From contig CM043945.1 in the NCBI GenBank assembly GCA_014529385.2, positions 93,812,612 through 93,876,611 of the forward strand: DNA of 64,000 bases, in the 5' to 3' direction. This stretch comes from Adiantum capillus-veneris. Taxonomy: Eukaryota > Streptophyta > Polypodiopsida > Polypodiales > Pteridaceae. The notes below the pieces were generated by a model. That model saw only the letters and a program-made list of their open reading frames with translations. It made no database searches and had not been told where the DNA came from. The translations under genes and the position numbers were made by a program. Shown piece after piece: positions 34,250 through 45,480 of the stretch. Position 1 is the stretch's first letter; the number at the start of each line of letters is the position of its first letter.

Positions 34250-37200
34250 TTGGCTTAATATATAAAGCAGATTTTGGTGTTGATTAGTAGAATTTCTCCT
34301 GCTTCAACTTGACAAGTCTGCTTTTGCCAAAGCACTATTGGCAATTCACTGCTCTTTTTTGTCAAATGCAGAATTTTTTGTATTGCTACTTGATTTGACT
34401 CTTCCGTTGGTTTTTTTATGCTTCAGGCGTTTTTGACTTGATTAGTTCGCTTCGTCTTCGTTTCTTGCCCAGTGATTTTCTCGATGGCTTTTTCTACTTG
34501 TCTCATCCTTTATTAAAAAAGAAAAACTTATGGTGTCAATTTTTGATGAATTTTTTGCTTTTTCGCCTCCTTCGACTTCTCCCCTTTTATTTATTTATTT
34601 TTTTAATTTTGATATTCATATTTTTTGTGATTTTTAATAATTTTTTTGGAAACTTTTTGATTTTTAAAGAGTTTTTTGTGAGGATTTTATGAATTTTTTA
34701 ATTTTTTGTGATTTATCTGATCCAATTTTTATTTTTTTAGGAATTTTCCGTAAGTTTTTAAATATTTATAAGTTTTTCGGGACTTTTCTATTTCCTTGTG
34801 AATTTTTAAAAGGCCTCCTTTAAAATAAAAAAAGGTTTTTGGTTTTTTGTTGCTTATGTGACTTTTAAACTTATTTCTTTTTTTTTTGAATTTTTTAAAA
34901 GAATTATCTAATTTTTTTATATTTTTATATGTTTGTTTTTTTTGTGTTTGAGTTTATTTTTTTAAAATGACTAAAGATAATAAAGCATTAATTAAATAAA
35001 AAATAAAAAATAAAAAATTAACTAAAAATAAAATAAACAAATTACTTTTGACTTACCTCGCTGGTCGACTTGCAGCTCTGACGGCAAACCCGACGTTGAT
35101 TACAAGCAGTGCAGGGAACGAGAGGGATAGAGAGGGCGTCCGCTTGCAGCTAGAGACGAAGGCAGCGTGGTACCGTGCTCAACAGTACAGAAGGGAGAGA
35201 GAGGGTGGCCCACTCACTGGCATCAAATCAGAGAGAAGAAGAGAGTGCTTGGTGCACAAGACGGGGCAGCAGAGGAGAACAAAGAGACAGAGAGTGTGTG
35301 TGAGTGTGAGTGTGAGTGTGTGGTGGCCTTGGCGGCATGAGACAGTGAGAGACACAGAGAGAGAGAGAGAGAGAGACAAACTGCACCTGTCGATGACGTG
35401 GTAGCCTGTCAATGTCGACAACGGGCATAGAGCAAAGGTATATGACAGGGGGCAAAGAGTGAGAGTATATGACAAGGACTTGGGTGTGTGTGTGTAGGTT
35501 TGTGAGAAGGGGCGCGCAGAGGAGAGAGAGTGTTCCACCTTTTTGACTCGGCAGTAGAGGAAAGCATAGAGAGTGTGGCAGTGTCGGTAGTGCAGAAGAG
35601 AGTGAGAGTTGGAGAGAGAGAAAAAGGGGCTATTTCCACCTTGGTAAGTGTGTGGGTGGGGCTTGCCTAGGATGGCGCGAGACAAAAGACAGAGAGAGAG
35701 AAATGATGGCGTGTCACGTGTGTGTGTGGTGTTTGGGCCTAAAGAAGAGAGAAAGCGAGAGAGAGGTTTATTATGCGCCTAGAAAAGGCAGAGGGAGAAA
35801 GAGAGAGAAAGAAAGAGTAAGAGAGAGAGTGAGGTGGAGATTTGATTTTTAATATTTTTCTCTTATTTAGCTTTTGATGATCGCAAGGGCGAATTCCCAC
35901 GTACACGAACCGTCGAGATTCATTTTTTGCGATGGAGCCTGAAATTTTATCGCAGAGTCCGCACAACCGCTGAAAACATGTCGGGGCATACGCCAAGCTA
36001 TTGATCCATTGTCGGCCCTCACGTCGAAGCCAATGTTTCAGTTTTTATTTTAATGCTCAAAAAAGCCAAATTTAGTCCGAAAAGTAGTCAAAAACGTTAA
36101 AAATCACCCAAAAATCCAAAAAAAAAAAGTGAAAAATCCAAAAAATTCTTGAAAATTTCTAGAAATCTATAAAAGTAATTGACAATCACAATCAAACAAT
36201 TTTGACATGCATAAACACACCAAAAATATTAATTACGACAAAATCAACAACCCGGCCCTCGGAAATAGTGAAACGCTGAAAACTTGACTAAGGAGGGTAC
36301 AAATGCGCTCAAATGATTCCGTTAATATGCACACAAAATAGCTCATCAAGATCGCAAGACATCAAATTTTTACAGAATTAAGCAAAAGTTTACAAAAATT
36401 ATCCAAAAAATACCGAAAAACATTTTGAAAATTCTCCACACATAGGGGATTAGTGGAGCCAAATCAAATCACAATAATCACATCAATTCAATTGCCAAAT
36501 AATTTCATCAATAAAATCCAAACTAAGCACTTAAAATTGACAAAATTATGTCAAAATTTGATGCATTTGGAGTGTGTAAATCCCTATTTTGAGCTAAATA
36601 ATGCAGCAATTAACCATTACACACATCAAATATGCATGAAGCATTAAATTAATCATGCACATCAAGCACTTTTTAGACACACACACGCACATAGAGTAAT
36701 AATTGGTAGTTTTTACCAATTTTTAGGTACGCACACAGAAGGGTTAATCTTGTCGAAATTGTAATTTGAATCCACAAATCTCTAATTGGGCATGACCACA
36801 ACACAAATCAATCATCACATTTGAAAAATCATTAAGAACGCATTGTTTTTTAAATGCACAAACAAGGGCAAAATAGTGCATACACACCTAAAATTAGGCA
36901 TACACACACTCAATTAGAATGCACACACACTTGATTTTAGTGCACATACACTTGCAATTGACCATTCAGGCATGCAACTAAATCAATTAGGCAACCAATT
37001 AGCAATGTACATTCACCAATTAGCAATTGAACTTGTCAATTCCATACGCCTGCAAATTTGAAAAATTTCAGTATTACAACGACATAAAATGAACATTTCA
37101 AAAAATTTCAAAGCATAACATAGCATTTTTCAAAGCATAACATAGCATCTTTCAAAGCATAACATAGCATCGACATGGTGTTGTATCATCATCATGGCAT

Positions 37201-37572
37201 TTTTCAAAGCACAGCATAGCATCTTTTAAAGCATAACATATCATCGACATGATGTTGTATCATCATCGTGGCATCTCTACTCATATCTACAGATGTTTAG
37301 ATTCTAGGGGAGGTTGAGAATACCATCTTGTTTACCTTTCCAATGAAGATCGGTTGAGCGGTTGGAAGCTTCGATCCTTAAACTTGCACTTCAAAATCAA
37401 GAAATTGGAAGTAGATTAGCACAAAACTGCAATGTTAGAATGCAATCCAAGCCTCTAATTAGGAAAAGATCAAAGCATAAACACAAAGTGTTAATCCAAT
37501 TAGTAGGAAACTAGTGTGTAAGTTAGCAAGCATTAGTGAAATTATCAAGGGGTTAGTGTGAAATTAGAGTGT
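34250..37572 (-). other. Long leader of the outer element (no gene)
   Basis: Non-coding stretch between the 5' LTR side and the coding relic. It contains a T-rich low-complexity part (34430-35035), a GA-rich part (35100-35850), an A-rich part (36040-36720) and a small local repeat (37094-37275). The open frames in the GA-rich part (35048-35404, 35179-35685) are repeat-driven and show no domain. Confidence 0.6.
37094..37275. repeat. Local repeat with CAAAGCATAACATAGCAT and TCATCATC motifs
   Basis: TTTCAAAGCATAACATAGCAT-type phrases recur at about 37095, 37128, 37150, 37202 and 37225. A larger unit ending GTTGTATCATCATC occurs twice, at 37182 and 37254. Confidence 0.8.
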
Positions 37573-37577
37573 GTAGG
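37573..37577. other. Target-site duplication of the copia element (GTAGG), left
   Basis: GTAGG is repeated exactly at 43085-43089. Confidence 0.93.
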
Positions 37578-37769
37578 TGAAGGAGTACGAGCAGAAGTGC
37601 GACGCGAGAGAGAGTGCGAGAAGAAGAGCACGACGATATGGTGAACTCGCTCTACTGTAATGTGTAGAGCATAGTGAGTTCTTATTAGGTTTTTACAAAA
37701 GAATATGTGTACATACCTGGCGGCCCGCCCACTTACCTGGGCGACCACATTGGGCTTTATACCCCAACA
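37578..37769 (-). repeat. Copia 3' LTR
   Basis: 192 bp, starting TGAAGGAGTACGAGC and ending ACCCCAACA. Confidence 0.95.
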
Positions 37770-37784
37770 ACCTCCCACTTAAAG
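37770..37784 (-). other. Copia polypurine tract
   Basis: On the minus strand AAGTGGGAGGT directly precedes the TGTTGGGG start of the 3' LTR. Confidence 0.8.
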
Positions 37785-37858
37785 TCCAATGTGGTACTTT
37801 AAGTGTGAGAGAAGCTACTCTACAAGCTAATATACAAGAGATGTAGAGAAGTGATGTA

Positions 37859-39412
37859 CTACCCTACACCTAACTGCTTGCGAAAATGCGCAAAGCTCTC
37901 TGAGGGAAGTCCTTGTGTAAGTAGATCAGCAGGATTTTCTGTGGTGTGAACTTTGACAAGCTGAAGTTGCTTATCCTCGAGCATTTCCCTGATGAAATGA
38001 TACTTCACATCCACATGCTTTGTCTTTGAGTGATAAACTGGATTGCGAGCCAATTGTATAGCACTTTGACTATCACAATATAACACAGGCATCTCTTCTT
38101 TGATTCCCAAATCTGTTACTAGTCGATTAAGCCAAATTGATTCTTTGCATGCCTCTGATGCTGCAACATATTCAGCCTCTGTAGTAGACTGAGTAACACA
38201 ATCTTGTAATCTAGAACGCCATGATACTGCTCCACCAGCCAATGTAAAGACATACCCTGACGTAGACCTTCGGTTGTCTAAGTCACCTGCATAATCTGAG
38301 TCTGTAAAACCCTTTACACTTAGATCCTAACTCCCATAGCATATACACATACTCTTTGTAGCTTTCAGGTATCTCAATATTCCTTTCACTGCCCAATGTT
38401 TCTTGCCTGGGTTTGACATGTATTGACTTACTACTCCCACTGCAAATGCAATGTCTGGGCGAGTAGCAATCATTTCATACATCAAACTACCCACTGCAGA
38501 CGCATATGGAATCTTATCCATTTCAGCCTGTTCTTTCTCAGACACATGACAATCTTGTTTGCTAAGTTTCACATATGGTGGCAATGGAACACTCAGTGCC
38601 TTTCCCTTCTCCATATTGAAACGTTGCAAAACCTTGTCAATATACTCTGTTTGAGATAACCAAATCAATGCGCATACCAAGTATATGACTTGCCTCACCC
38701 ATGTCTTTCATGTCAAACGATTTTGCCATCTTTGACTTCAAAGCTGAAATTTCTTCCAAGTGCTTGCCAGCAATCAACATGTCATCCACATACAAAATAA
38801 GGATCAGCCAACTACCATCCTTAGCCTTCTTTGTATATAGACAGTGATCGAACTCACTACGTTTGTAGCCTTGAGAAAGCATAAACTTGTGGAATTTATG
38901 GTACCATGCCCTCGGTGATTGTTTTAAGCCATAAAGACTCTTTAACAACTGGCATACCCAATCTTCCTTGCCTTTCTCAACAAACCCTTCTGGCTGCTGC
39001 ACGTAAATTTCCACATCTAAATCACCATGCAAGAACGCTGTCTTGACATCCATTTGGTGCAACACCGAATCTAATATGGCAACCAATGCAAGAAAGCATC
39101 TCAATGTAGTCATCTTGACCACCGGAGAGAAGACTTCATCAAAGTCAATGCCTTGTTCTTGCTTAAAGCCCTTGGCAACAAGCCTTGCTTTGTACTTTGG
39201 CTGACTATCATGAGCGGTGATCTTATACCTGTAAACCCATTTACAGGGTAGAGCCTTTTTTCCCCGTGGTAATTTAACTAGCTTCCATGTCTGGTTTTTA
39301 TGCAGAGCTGTCATCTCTGACTGCATGGCCAATTGCCAATTCCCGGAGTCCTTCATTTGCACTGCTTCCTTGTAACATGAAGGCTCATTGCAATCAGTTA
39401 ACATGACATAGT
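37859..39412 (-). pseudogene. Copia reverse transcriptase and RNase H
   Basis: RT (38637-39404) has WVYRYKITAHDSQPKYKARL, DFDEVFSPVVKMTTLR, HQMDVKTAFLHGDL (first catalytic Asp), QSPRAWYHKF and LYVDDMLIAG (YVDD box). A frameshift near 38650-38690 moves it into the next frame, which holds YIDKVLQRFNMEKGK and ATRPDIAFAVGVVSQYM. An in-frame TAG lies near 38327. RNase H (37859-38300) has TDSDYAGD, TQSTTEAEYVAASEA, YCDSQSAIQLARNP and KHVDVKYHFIRE, with Asp, Glu and Asp all present. The domain is complete in content but interrupted. Confidence 0.95.
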
Positions 39413-39413
39413 T

Positions 39414-40839
39414 TCATAGATGGAACAACCTATCAGGAGGTCGCGTGATACGTCCAGATCTACGCACAATAGGTGGCTCAGGCTCAGCCACAACCTGTGG
39501 TTCCACTCTATCCTGTGCTTGCTCCTCTTGAGCCCTGACATTTTGTCTTGCACGTGCAGGTCCATCTTCTTGGAAGACAACTCTTCTAATCTCCTCAACT
39601 CTCTCTGGTTTAGAATGATATTTGGATTCATTAAAGTGAACATAATTGCTGCGGACAACCTTTCTAGATTCGGGATCCCAAAGTCTGTACCCCATCTCAC
39701 CAGAATTACCATAGCCTAGAAAGATGCACTTTCTACTCTTTGGCTCAAGTTTGTTCCTAAATTCTTTTGGAATGTGAGTATATGCCTCACAGCCAAAGAC
39801 TCTGAGATGCTTGTATGAGGACATTTTGCCTGACCATACCATCTCTGGCACTGAATCCTTCTGCAAAACCTTGCTAGGAGATCTATTTACAAGATGAACA
39901 GCTGTTGATACGGCTTCAGCCCAAAACCCATTTGGCAGCTGTGCATTAGACAACATACTTTTGACCTTCTCTTGTATGGTCCTATTCATCCTCTCAGCAA
40001 CACCATTTTGAGGAGGATTGTAAGGAGTAGTAAGTTCACGTTTTATACCTTTTGACTCACAAAATTCCTGAAAGGCCTTTGAAACATACTCTCCACCATT
40101 GTCAGTGCGTAAGCATTTAAGCTTCTTGCCACTCTGATTCTCCACAAGTGTCACAAACGTTTTGAAGACACTAAACGCTTCATCCTTGTGCTTGAGAAAG
40201 TAAACCCATACTTTCCTCGAGTAATCATCTATAAATGTCATAAAGTAAGAAGCTCCCCCTAGAGATAGGTTAGGCATAGGTCCACACAAATCACTATGAA
40301 CAAGTGCCAACTGTGTATCTCTTCTACTGCTTCTATGCTTATGTGGCTGCTGTGTTTGCTTACCATACAGACAATGTTCACAGAATTCAAAAATCATTAA
40401 ATGAAAAGCCAGGCAAATAACCAGAACGAGACAAGATTTCCATTCCCTTCTTAGAAATATGTCCTAACCGGCTATGCCACAAAGAAACGTTCGGCTGCTC
40501 GGTTACGTTGATTACATTTTTAGAGACATTTGATACATAAATTATGTAAAGTCCTCCAGACTTTACTCCATGTGCTACTGTCATAGAACCCTTGGATATC
40601 TTCCACATGTTCTGTCCAAAATTGGTGACGTAGCCAGCATCATCAAGTAAACCTGTGCTGATCAAGCTCTTTGTAATTGCGGGAACATGTCTCACATTCT
40701 TCAGCGTGAAAGAAGAGCCATTCTGAAACTTCAATTGAACATCTCCAACACCTAAGATCTCACATGTCTGCCCATTGCCTAGCCGAAAATGATCTTTAGT
40801 GGTCACATAAGAAGTAAACCACTCCTTGTTTGGAGACAC
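39414..40839 (-). pseudogene. Copia integrase with GAG-pre-integrase region
   Basis: The pre-integrase part has LWHSRLGHISKKGMEIL, giving the His pair of the zinc-binding HHCC motif; the Cys pair follows as CEHCLYGK. The core has LVHSDLCGPMP (first Asp), LRTDNGGEYVSKAFQEFC (second Asp) and NGVAERMNRTI (Glu), so the DDE triad is intact. A one-base insertion in a T run near 40390 shifts the frame between the two parts. The C-terminal domain includes FLGYGNSGEMGYRLWDP. An in-frame TGA at about 39414 separates it from RT. Confidence 0.95.
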
Positions 40840-41812
40840 ATGAAGTGATGCCCCTGTCTATAATCCAGTCACTCAGTGCATTTCCATCAGATGCTGTAAG
40901 AAGAGCTGAGTCCATTGTATTCTTCAAGAAGTAGATGTCTCCTGACACTAGACTGTCATCCTCTGCAACAGTGTTTGTCACATTTATTTCTTGAATCTTC
41001 ACTGAGGAATTGTTCTTCTCACCATGGTCTTCAGCTTTCTCTTTGCCTTTTTCTGCTTTCCATTCTCTGCAGTCTCTTTTCATGTGACCCTTCTTGCCAC
41101 AATGGTAGCATTCTATGTCACTCTTGCCTTTAGCACTGCGAGACTTGCTATGAGACTGATTCCTCTTTCCACCTTTGTACTTTTCTTTGTTCCTTCCCCT
41201 GACAACTAAGGCTGTTCCTTTGCCTTTTTCCATTGTCTTTCTATTGGTTTCTTCAGTAAGCATACTTCCTTCTACACATGCTATGTTCAAACCATCTGGA
41301 GGTGCAGAATTACTCAAAGCTGTGCAAAAAGTGTCCCAACTTTCCGGCAATGTGATCAACAGGAACATAGCTCTAACAGGTTCATCAAACTTGACACCTT
41401 GAGCTGACAACTGACTATAGATTGTGTTGAATTCATTCAGATGATTGGACATAGGTGTCCCTTCTTTCATCTTCAAGTCAACAAGCTTCTTAAGCCAGTA
41501 TACATATGAAGCTGCACTCTACTTCTCATAAAGATCACTCAGCTTTAACCATGCTTGATAAGCTGACATCTCGTCTGCTACATTGAAGTAAACGCTTTCT
41601 GTCAAAGTCAGCATAATGGTAGAAAGTGCCAATTCATCCATTTCTCTCCATTCATCTTCGTCCATATCTCCTGGTTTTATCCCCTTGAGCTTTATAGGTT
41701 TTATCTGCTTCTTTTGTACCAACTTGTGCCAAATCTGCTTCTTCCACAATGGGAGATTGGTTCCATCCAGCTTCTTGATATTGTAAAGAGCAGTGTCCTG
41801 TGATCCAGCCAT
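40796..41812 (-). pseudogene. Copia gag and protease
   Basis: The gag begins at the ATG at 41812 (MAGSQDTALYNIKKLDGTN). One in-frame TAG follows LSDLYEK near 41518, then reading continues with MKEGTPMSNHLNEFN. The nucleocapsid has a complete zinc knuckle CYHCGKKGHMKRDC. The protease active-site block reads DWIIDRG, where the family has D(S/T)GA: one base is missing exactly here, so the downstream protease body is in the neighbouring frame (40387-40839). This combination makes the element unable to process its own polyprotein. Confidence 0.95.
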
Positions 41813-42880
41813 AGCTACGCTTCAAAAGTAATTTTCTTTTCTGGGAAAAATTCGGCAGAGTTTCCCTTGTAAACTGACCTCTGAACCAATATCAACCTAT
41901 CAAATGAACCAAGAAAGCTTCAGATTCTGCAGAAATTTTGGTAGAGTCTCCTTTGTAAAATGGCTGTGGTGTACTAAAAACAGACCAAAAAACAGCTCAA
42001 AAAACATTGTCTCTCTGACACTGTAAGCTGCGGGTAAACTTGTCCAGCACCTGTACTGTCTCTCACTGTCCTATAAGCATAGACTACGACAATGCCTCAA
42101 CGACAGTAAAGCAAAGATGCAATCCCAACTGTCTAACTCACAGTCAATACATCCTAGCTGCCTATCTAAGGGTTCTCGAGGGATCGCTCCAAGACCTGTA
42201 TCACCGAAAGGATCTCAACATTCGAGAATCCCCCAACTGAATAAAACCTCACTCGACCCTCAACAAAGGCTGCAGTAAATCTGACAGTACATAGACTTCC
42301 CACAAAGTCATACATCCACAAATTTCCCACTGTATGCTGTAACCGCTGCGGCGGTTGTTTGCTGCGTGACTCACAGCCAGCAAACCCTCAACAAACATAC
42401 ATCATCTCTGACAATACATCCCATGTGGAAGTACCTGCAATGTCAGGATGAAATCTGGAATATCAAGCAGCAAACACAAGCTACCTGATGAACTAGTGGA
42501 TGTCGCCTACAGTCTGTGTGTAGATACGCCCGTGTCGTATGTGACACGCCTCCAAGAATTGTGAGCCGTCCTTCGATGTGTAGACAACCACAAATCAACA
42601 CTCTGGGAGTGTCGATATCCTCAGCACCTGCAGTCGTAGGCCGAAAAACCCCAAATTTGCAGAGTCGGATATGCACCCGCTGAGACCACGTAGTCGAAAA
42701 TGGCCTGCGCAGACCTTTGTCGAAGCCGAACGGTGGCCGAGATGACCTCAGAATGAAATTTTGACAACACCGAGCCCTTCGAGCTCACCCACAAGATTTG
42801 GGGCCGTGTCTTCGCCTATCGAATTTCACTCCAATCTGAGTTGGTGACTCTAGCCTCCTGCAGTGTGAGCCTTGATCTGA
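41813..42880 (-). other. Copia 5' untranslated leader
   Basis: About 1.07 kb between the PBS and the gag ATG, without a recognisable ORF domain. Confidence 0.7.
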
Positions 42881-42892
42881 GCTCTCATACCA
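42881..42892 (-). other. Copia primer binding site (initiator Met tRNA type)
   Basis: On the minus strand TGGTATGAGAGC lies two bases after the 5' LTR. It differs by one base from the usual plant TGGTATCAGAGC site. Confidence 0.9.
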
Positions 42893-42894
42893 GT

Positions 42895-43084
42895 TGAAGG
42901 AGTACGAGCGGAAGTGCGACGCGAGAGAGTGCGAGAAGAAGAGCACGACGATATGGTGAACTCGCTCTACTGTAATGTGTAGAGCATAGTGAGTTCTTAT
43001 TAGGTTTTTACAAAAGAATATGTGTACATACCTGGCGGCCCGCCCACTTACCTGGGCGACCACATTGGGCTTTATACCCCAACA
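42895..43084 (-). repeat. Copia 5' LTR
   Basis: 190 bp, nearly identical to 37578-37769, followed by the duplication GTAGG at 43085-43089. Confidence 0.95.
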
Positions 43085-43243
43085 GTAGGCACACAATTGG
43101 CAAGATATGGTGACAAATTAGGGAAAAAGGAACACGTTGCTTCATGAAAACACATCCAAAATCCACAAAACCATAAGTACACAAGTGAAATTAGTGAGGA
43201 AACACATCCGATTATACCATAATACACTAGCGTAGGCCATCAT

Positions 43244-43261
43244 TCCCCAACAACGACTCCA
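43244..43261 (-). other. Candidate primer binding site of the outer LTR element
   Basis: On the minus strand, two bases after the 5' LTR, TGGAGTCGTTGTTGGGGA resembles the TGGCGCCGTTGCCGGGGA-type sites of many plant LTR elements with a few mismatches. Confidence 0.5.
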
Positions 43262-43263
43262 AA

Positions 43264-44190
43264 TGTTGGGGGTACCATCGTAGCATAGCTCCAATGACAA
43301 ACAAAATTATCAATCCTCCGGAGAGATGAGCTACTCGGCTAGAGCATGGAAACACTCACACGATTAGTGAGCTAATCCTGGCAACACAAATGGTGACTCA
43401 ATGAAGTGGGATTCTTGGCCTATAAGGAGCTAAGCCACTGTCTGGCACCTCCACATCCACTTTTCTTCGCCTCAAATCAGCCCAATCACACACATTAACA
43501 ATTGCAAGATGCACACATCACCAATCCATCCTATCATGCAACACACTAATCACAAGCACACACACAGAGAGATCTATCGAGCATCCGCACTTCAATCAAA
43601 CCTACATGCATACACAAGCAAAAGAGGGCAATCACATAAGATTAGAGAGGGATTAACCACTAATTAGTTACGATCTATCTAATCAAAGCATCATTGGCAA
43701 TCACAAGAAGTATGAGAGAGGCATAATGAAAGAGAATTAAGCATTGATTAGTGTTAATCAAGTCACATGAGCAAGGAGAAGCTCAAAGACTCCATAGACA
43801 CACACCACATGAGCTCTTACTAAAGAGTGGTCTCAACAACTGAGCTTGAGAACCCTAATTTGTTTTACACACTGCCTTATATACCTAGGGTAAATATGCA
43901 ATGTCAGAGTGCCCAAGGCCTTTAGGACTCCACCACTTACTAAATTTGCAACCTAGGCACACTGACTAACCTGTTCTTTGCAGCTTGGAACTCCCATTGA
44001 GACTGTAACACATTAAAAATATTACAATGGCTTGAATTGAATCGGGAATTAACAATACATGTCCATTTTAGGAAATTGTAAAAAATGTGTAACCCAAATC
44101 TTCATTGCTTATTCATGTTAATCTTTGATGTGAATTTATAAGGATCGGGACTTTAGCATCTTTTGTTAGCTGACGTCATCTCAGTTAACA
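43264..44190 (-). repeat. 5' LTR of the outer LTR retrotransposon
   Basis: 927 bp, partner of 12802-13722, followed directly by the duplication AGCCA at 44191-44195. Confidence 0.92.
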
Positions 44191-44195
44191 AGCCA

Positions 44196-45480
44196 AAAGT
44201 ACAATTGAAATGGCACTAAGTGTTGGATTACAAAAGAGTACAACAAATCTAGTTTGACAACCAGAGCAATACCCTAACATTGATTAGAAAGCAATTGCAA
44301 AGTGACACACCCCACCAATATGAAAGTAGTGGGTCATATTAAAAGATTCTAGCACTGGGTTCTCACTAACTATACAATATACAATTACTGCTCAATAATT
44401 ATTACTACTACTAGTAATTTGGTTATGTACTCACACTTCTTTTGGGACATTTTGAGTTATCTACATCCTTATTAATTTTCTTTCAATTTTAGCATATTCC
44501 AAAATTCAGATCCTTTGCTGATGTTAGTGTTTGCAAAAATCTTTATCTGGATTGGATTCTTCTTTAGGGTGGCATCTGAAGCACGCCAAGCTGAACTTGA
44601 CCTAGAGTACTAGAAGCATGATGGTGTTTTTGAATAATTCTATAAATTGCCTCTACTTCAATTACTCTCTATTCTCTATGAGAATCTTGAATTTGTATGG
44701 TGTGAGAGAGTTTTAGGTCAAGATCTAGATAATAGATATTCTTCTTTCCTTTTGTAAGCCTTGCCCATGCTAGCTTATGGTAGATAGATGTGGTATAGAT
44801 CCACCATGTTGGATCTTGCTGGTTGGTTTTGATGTGGGATTCAGAAAGAATTTTGGCCATCTCTCTGAGCTAAGGTTCAGAGGTGTCTTACAGGCCAAGT
44901 CTTTCTCCAGTATCTTAAAGGCCTCTATTGAGAGTTGCACAAATTAATCTGTGTAATTAATTAGTATACTAATTTGGCCCCTCCATTGAGTCATCATTTC
45001 TTTGAAATTCACCAAATCATCAGCTCAGATACAATGGTCTTCTATAGTCAGTGCACAAACAATAAGTATCATTTTCTTTTCTGTGAAAGAGCACTGGTGC
45101 AACAAGAGGAATCCCAAATCCTGAGCGAGTTTTTTTGAGCAATTAATAAATCGAGCAGGAATTATCAATATACAATTTTGAAAATTCCAAACTAATCAAG
45201 ATACTTCTACTTAATTTTTAATAATCATTCACACATGTGTTTTTATTTAGTTCTTACACTCTAGTCAAGCCAAGATAGAGGTGTTGGCTATTAGAGGACA
45301 TTAAGTTGTGAATGGATGATGATAGCACATTGCATTGGATAAATACTAGGCTCCACATTCCCTATCCATAGCCTTCATGTATGCATTGTAGGGAACCATG
45401 ATGCGCATACTCTCTTTCTCTCTCTCTCTCTCTCTCTAAAACATAAACAAATGTCTTTGTCTGGTTATAGGGTTGAAAAT
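44196..45480. other. No recognisable gene; contains a short (CT)n array
   Basis: No coding motif or related copy seen. A CT array of about 24 bp lies at 45414-45437, just before the 75-bp satellite. Confidence 0.4.

Larger units (their letters stand above)
37578..43084 (-). mobile_element. Ty1/copia LTR retrotransposon, 5.5 kb, structurally complete
   Basis: Minus-oriented. The LTRs at 37578-37769 and 42895-43084 (192 and 190 bp) differ by one substitution and one 2-bp indel. Target duplication GTAGG is perfect. An initiator-Met-type PBS (42881-42892) and a purine tract (37770-37784) are in place. The order gag, protease, integrase, RT, RNase H is the copia order. The polyprotein carries at least three in-frame stops and three frameshifts, so it is defective although the LTRs are young. 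It resembles TNT1-94-type plant copia elements. It is inserted in the leader of the outer LTR element. Confidence 0.95.

Noticed and set aside
35048-35685. Opposing 118- and 168-codon frames in GA-rich sequence
   Set aside because: Composition-driven frames in the leader of an LTR element; no domain.
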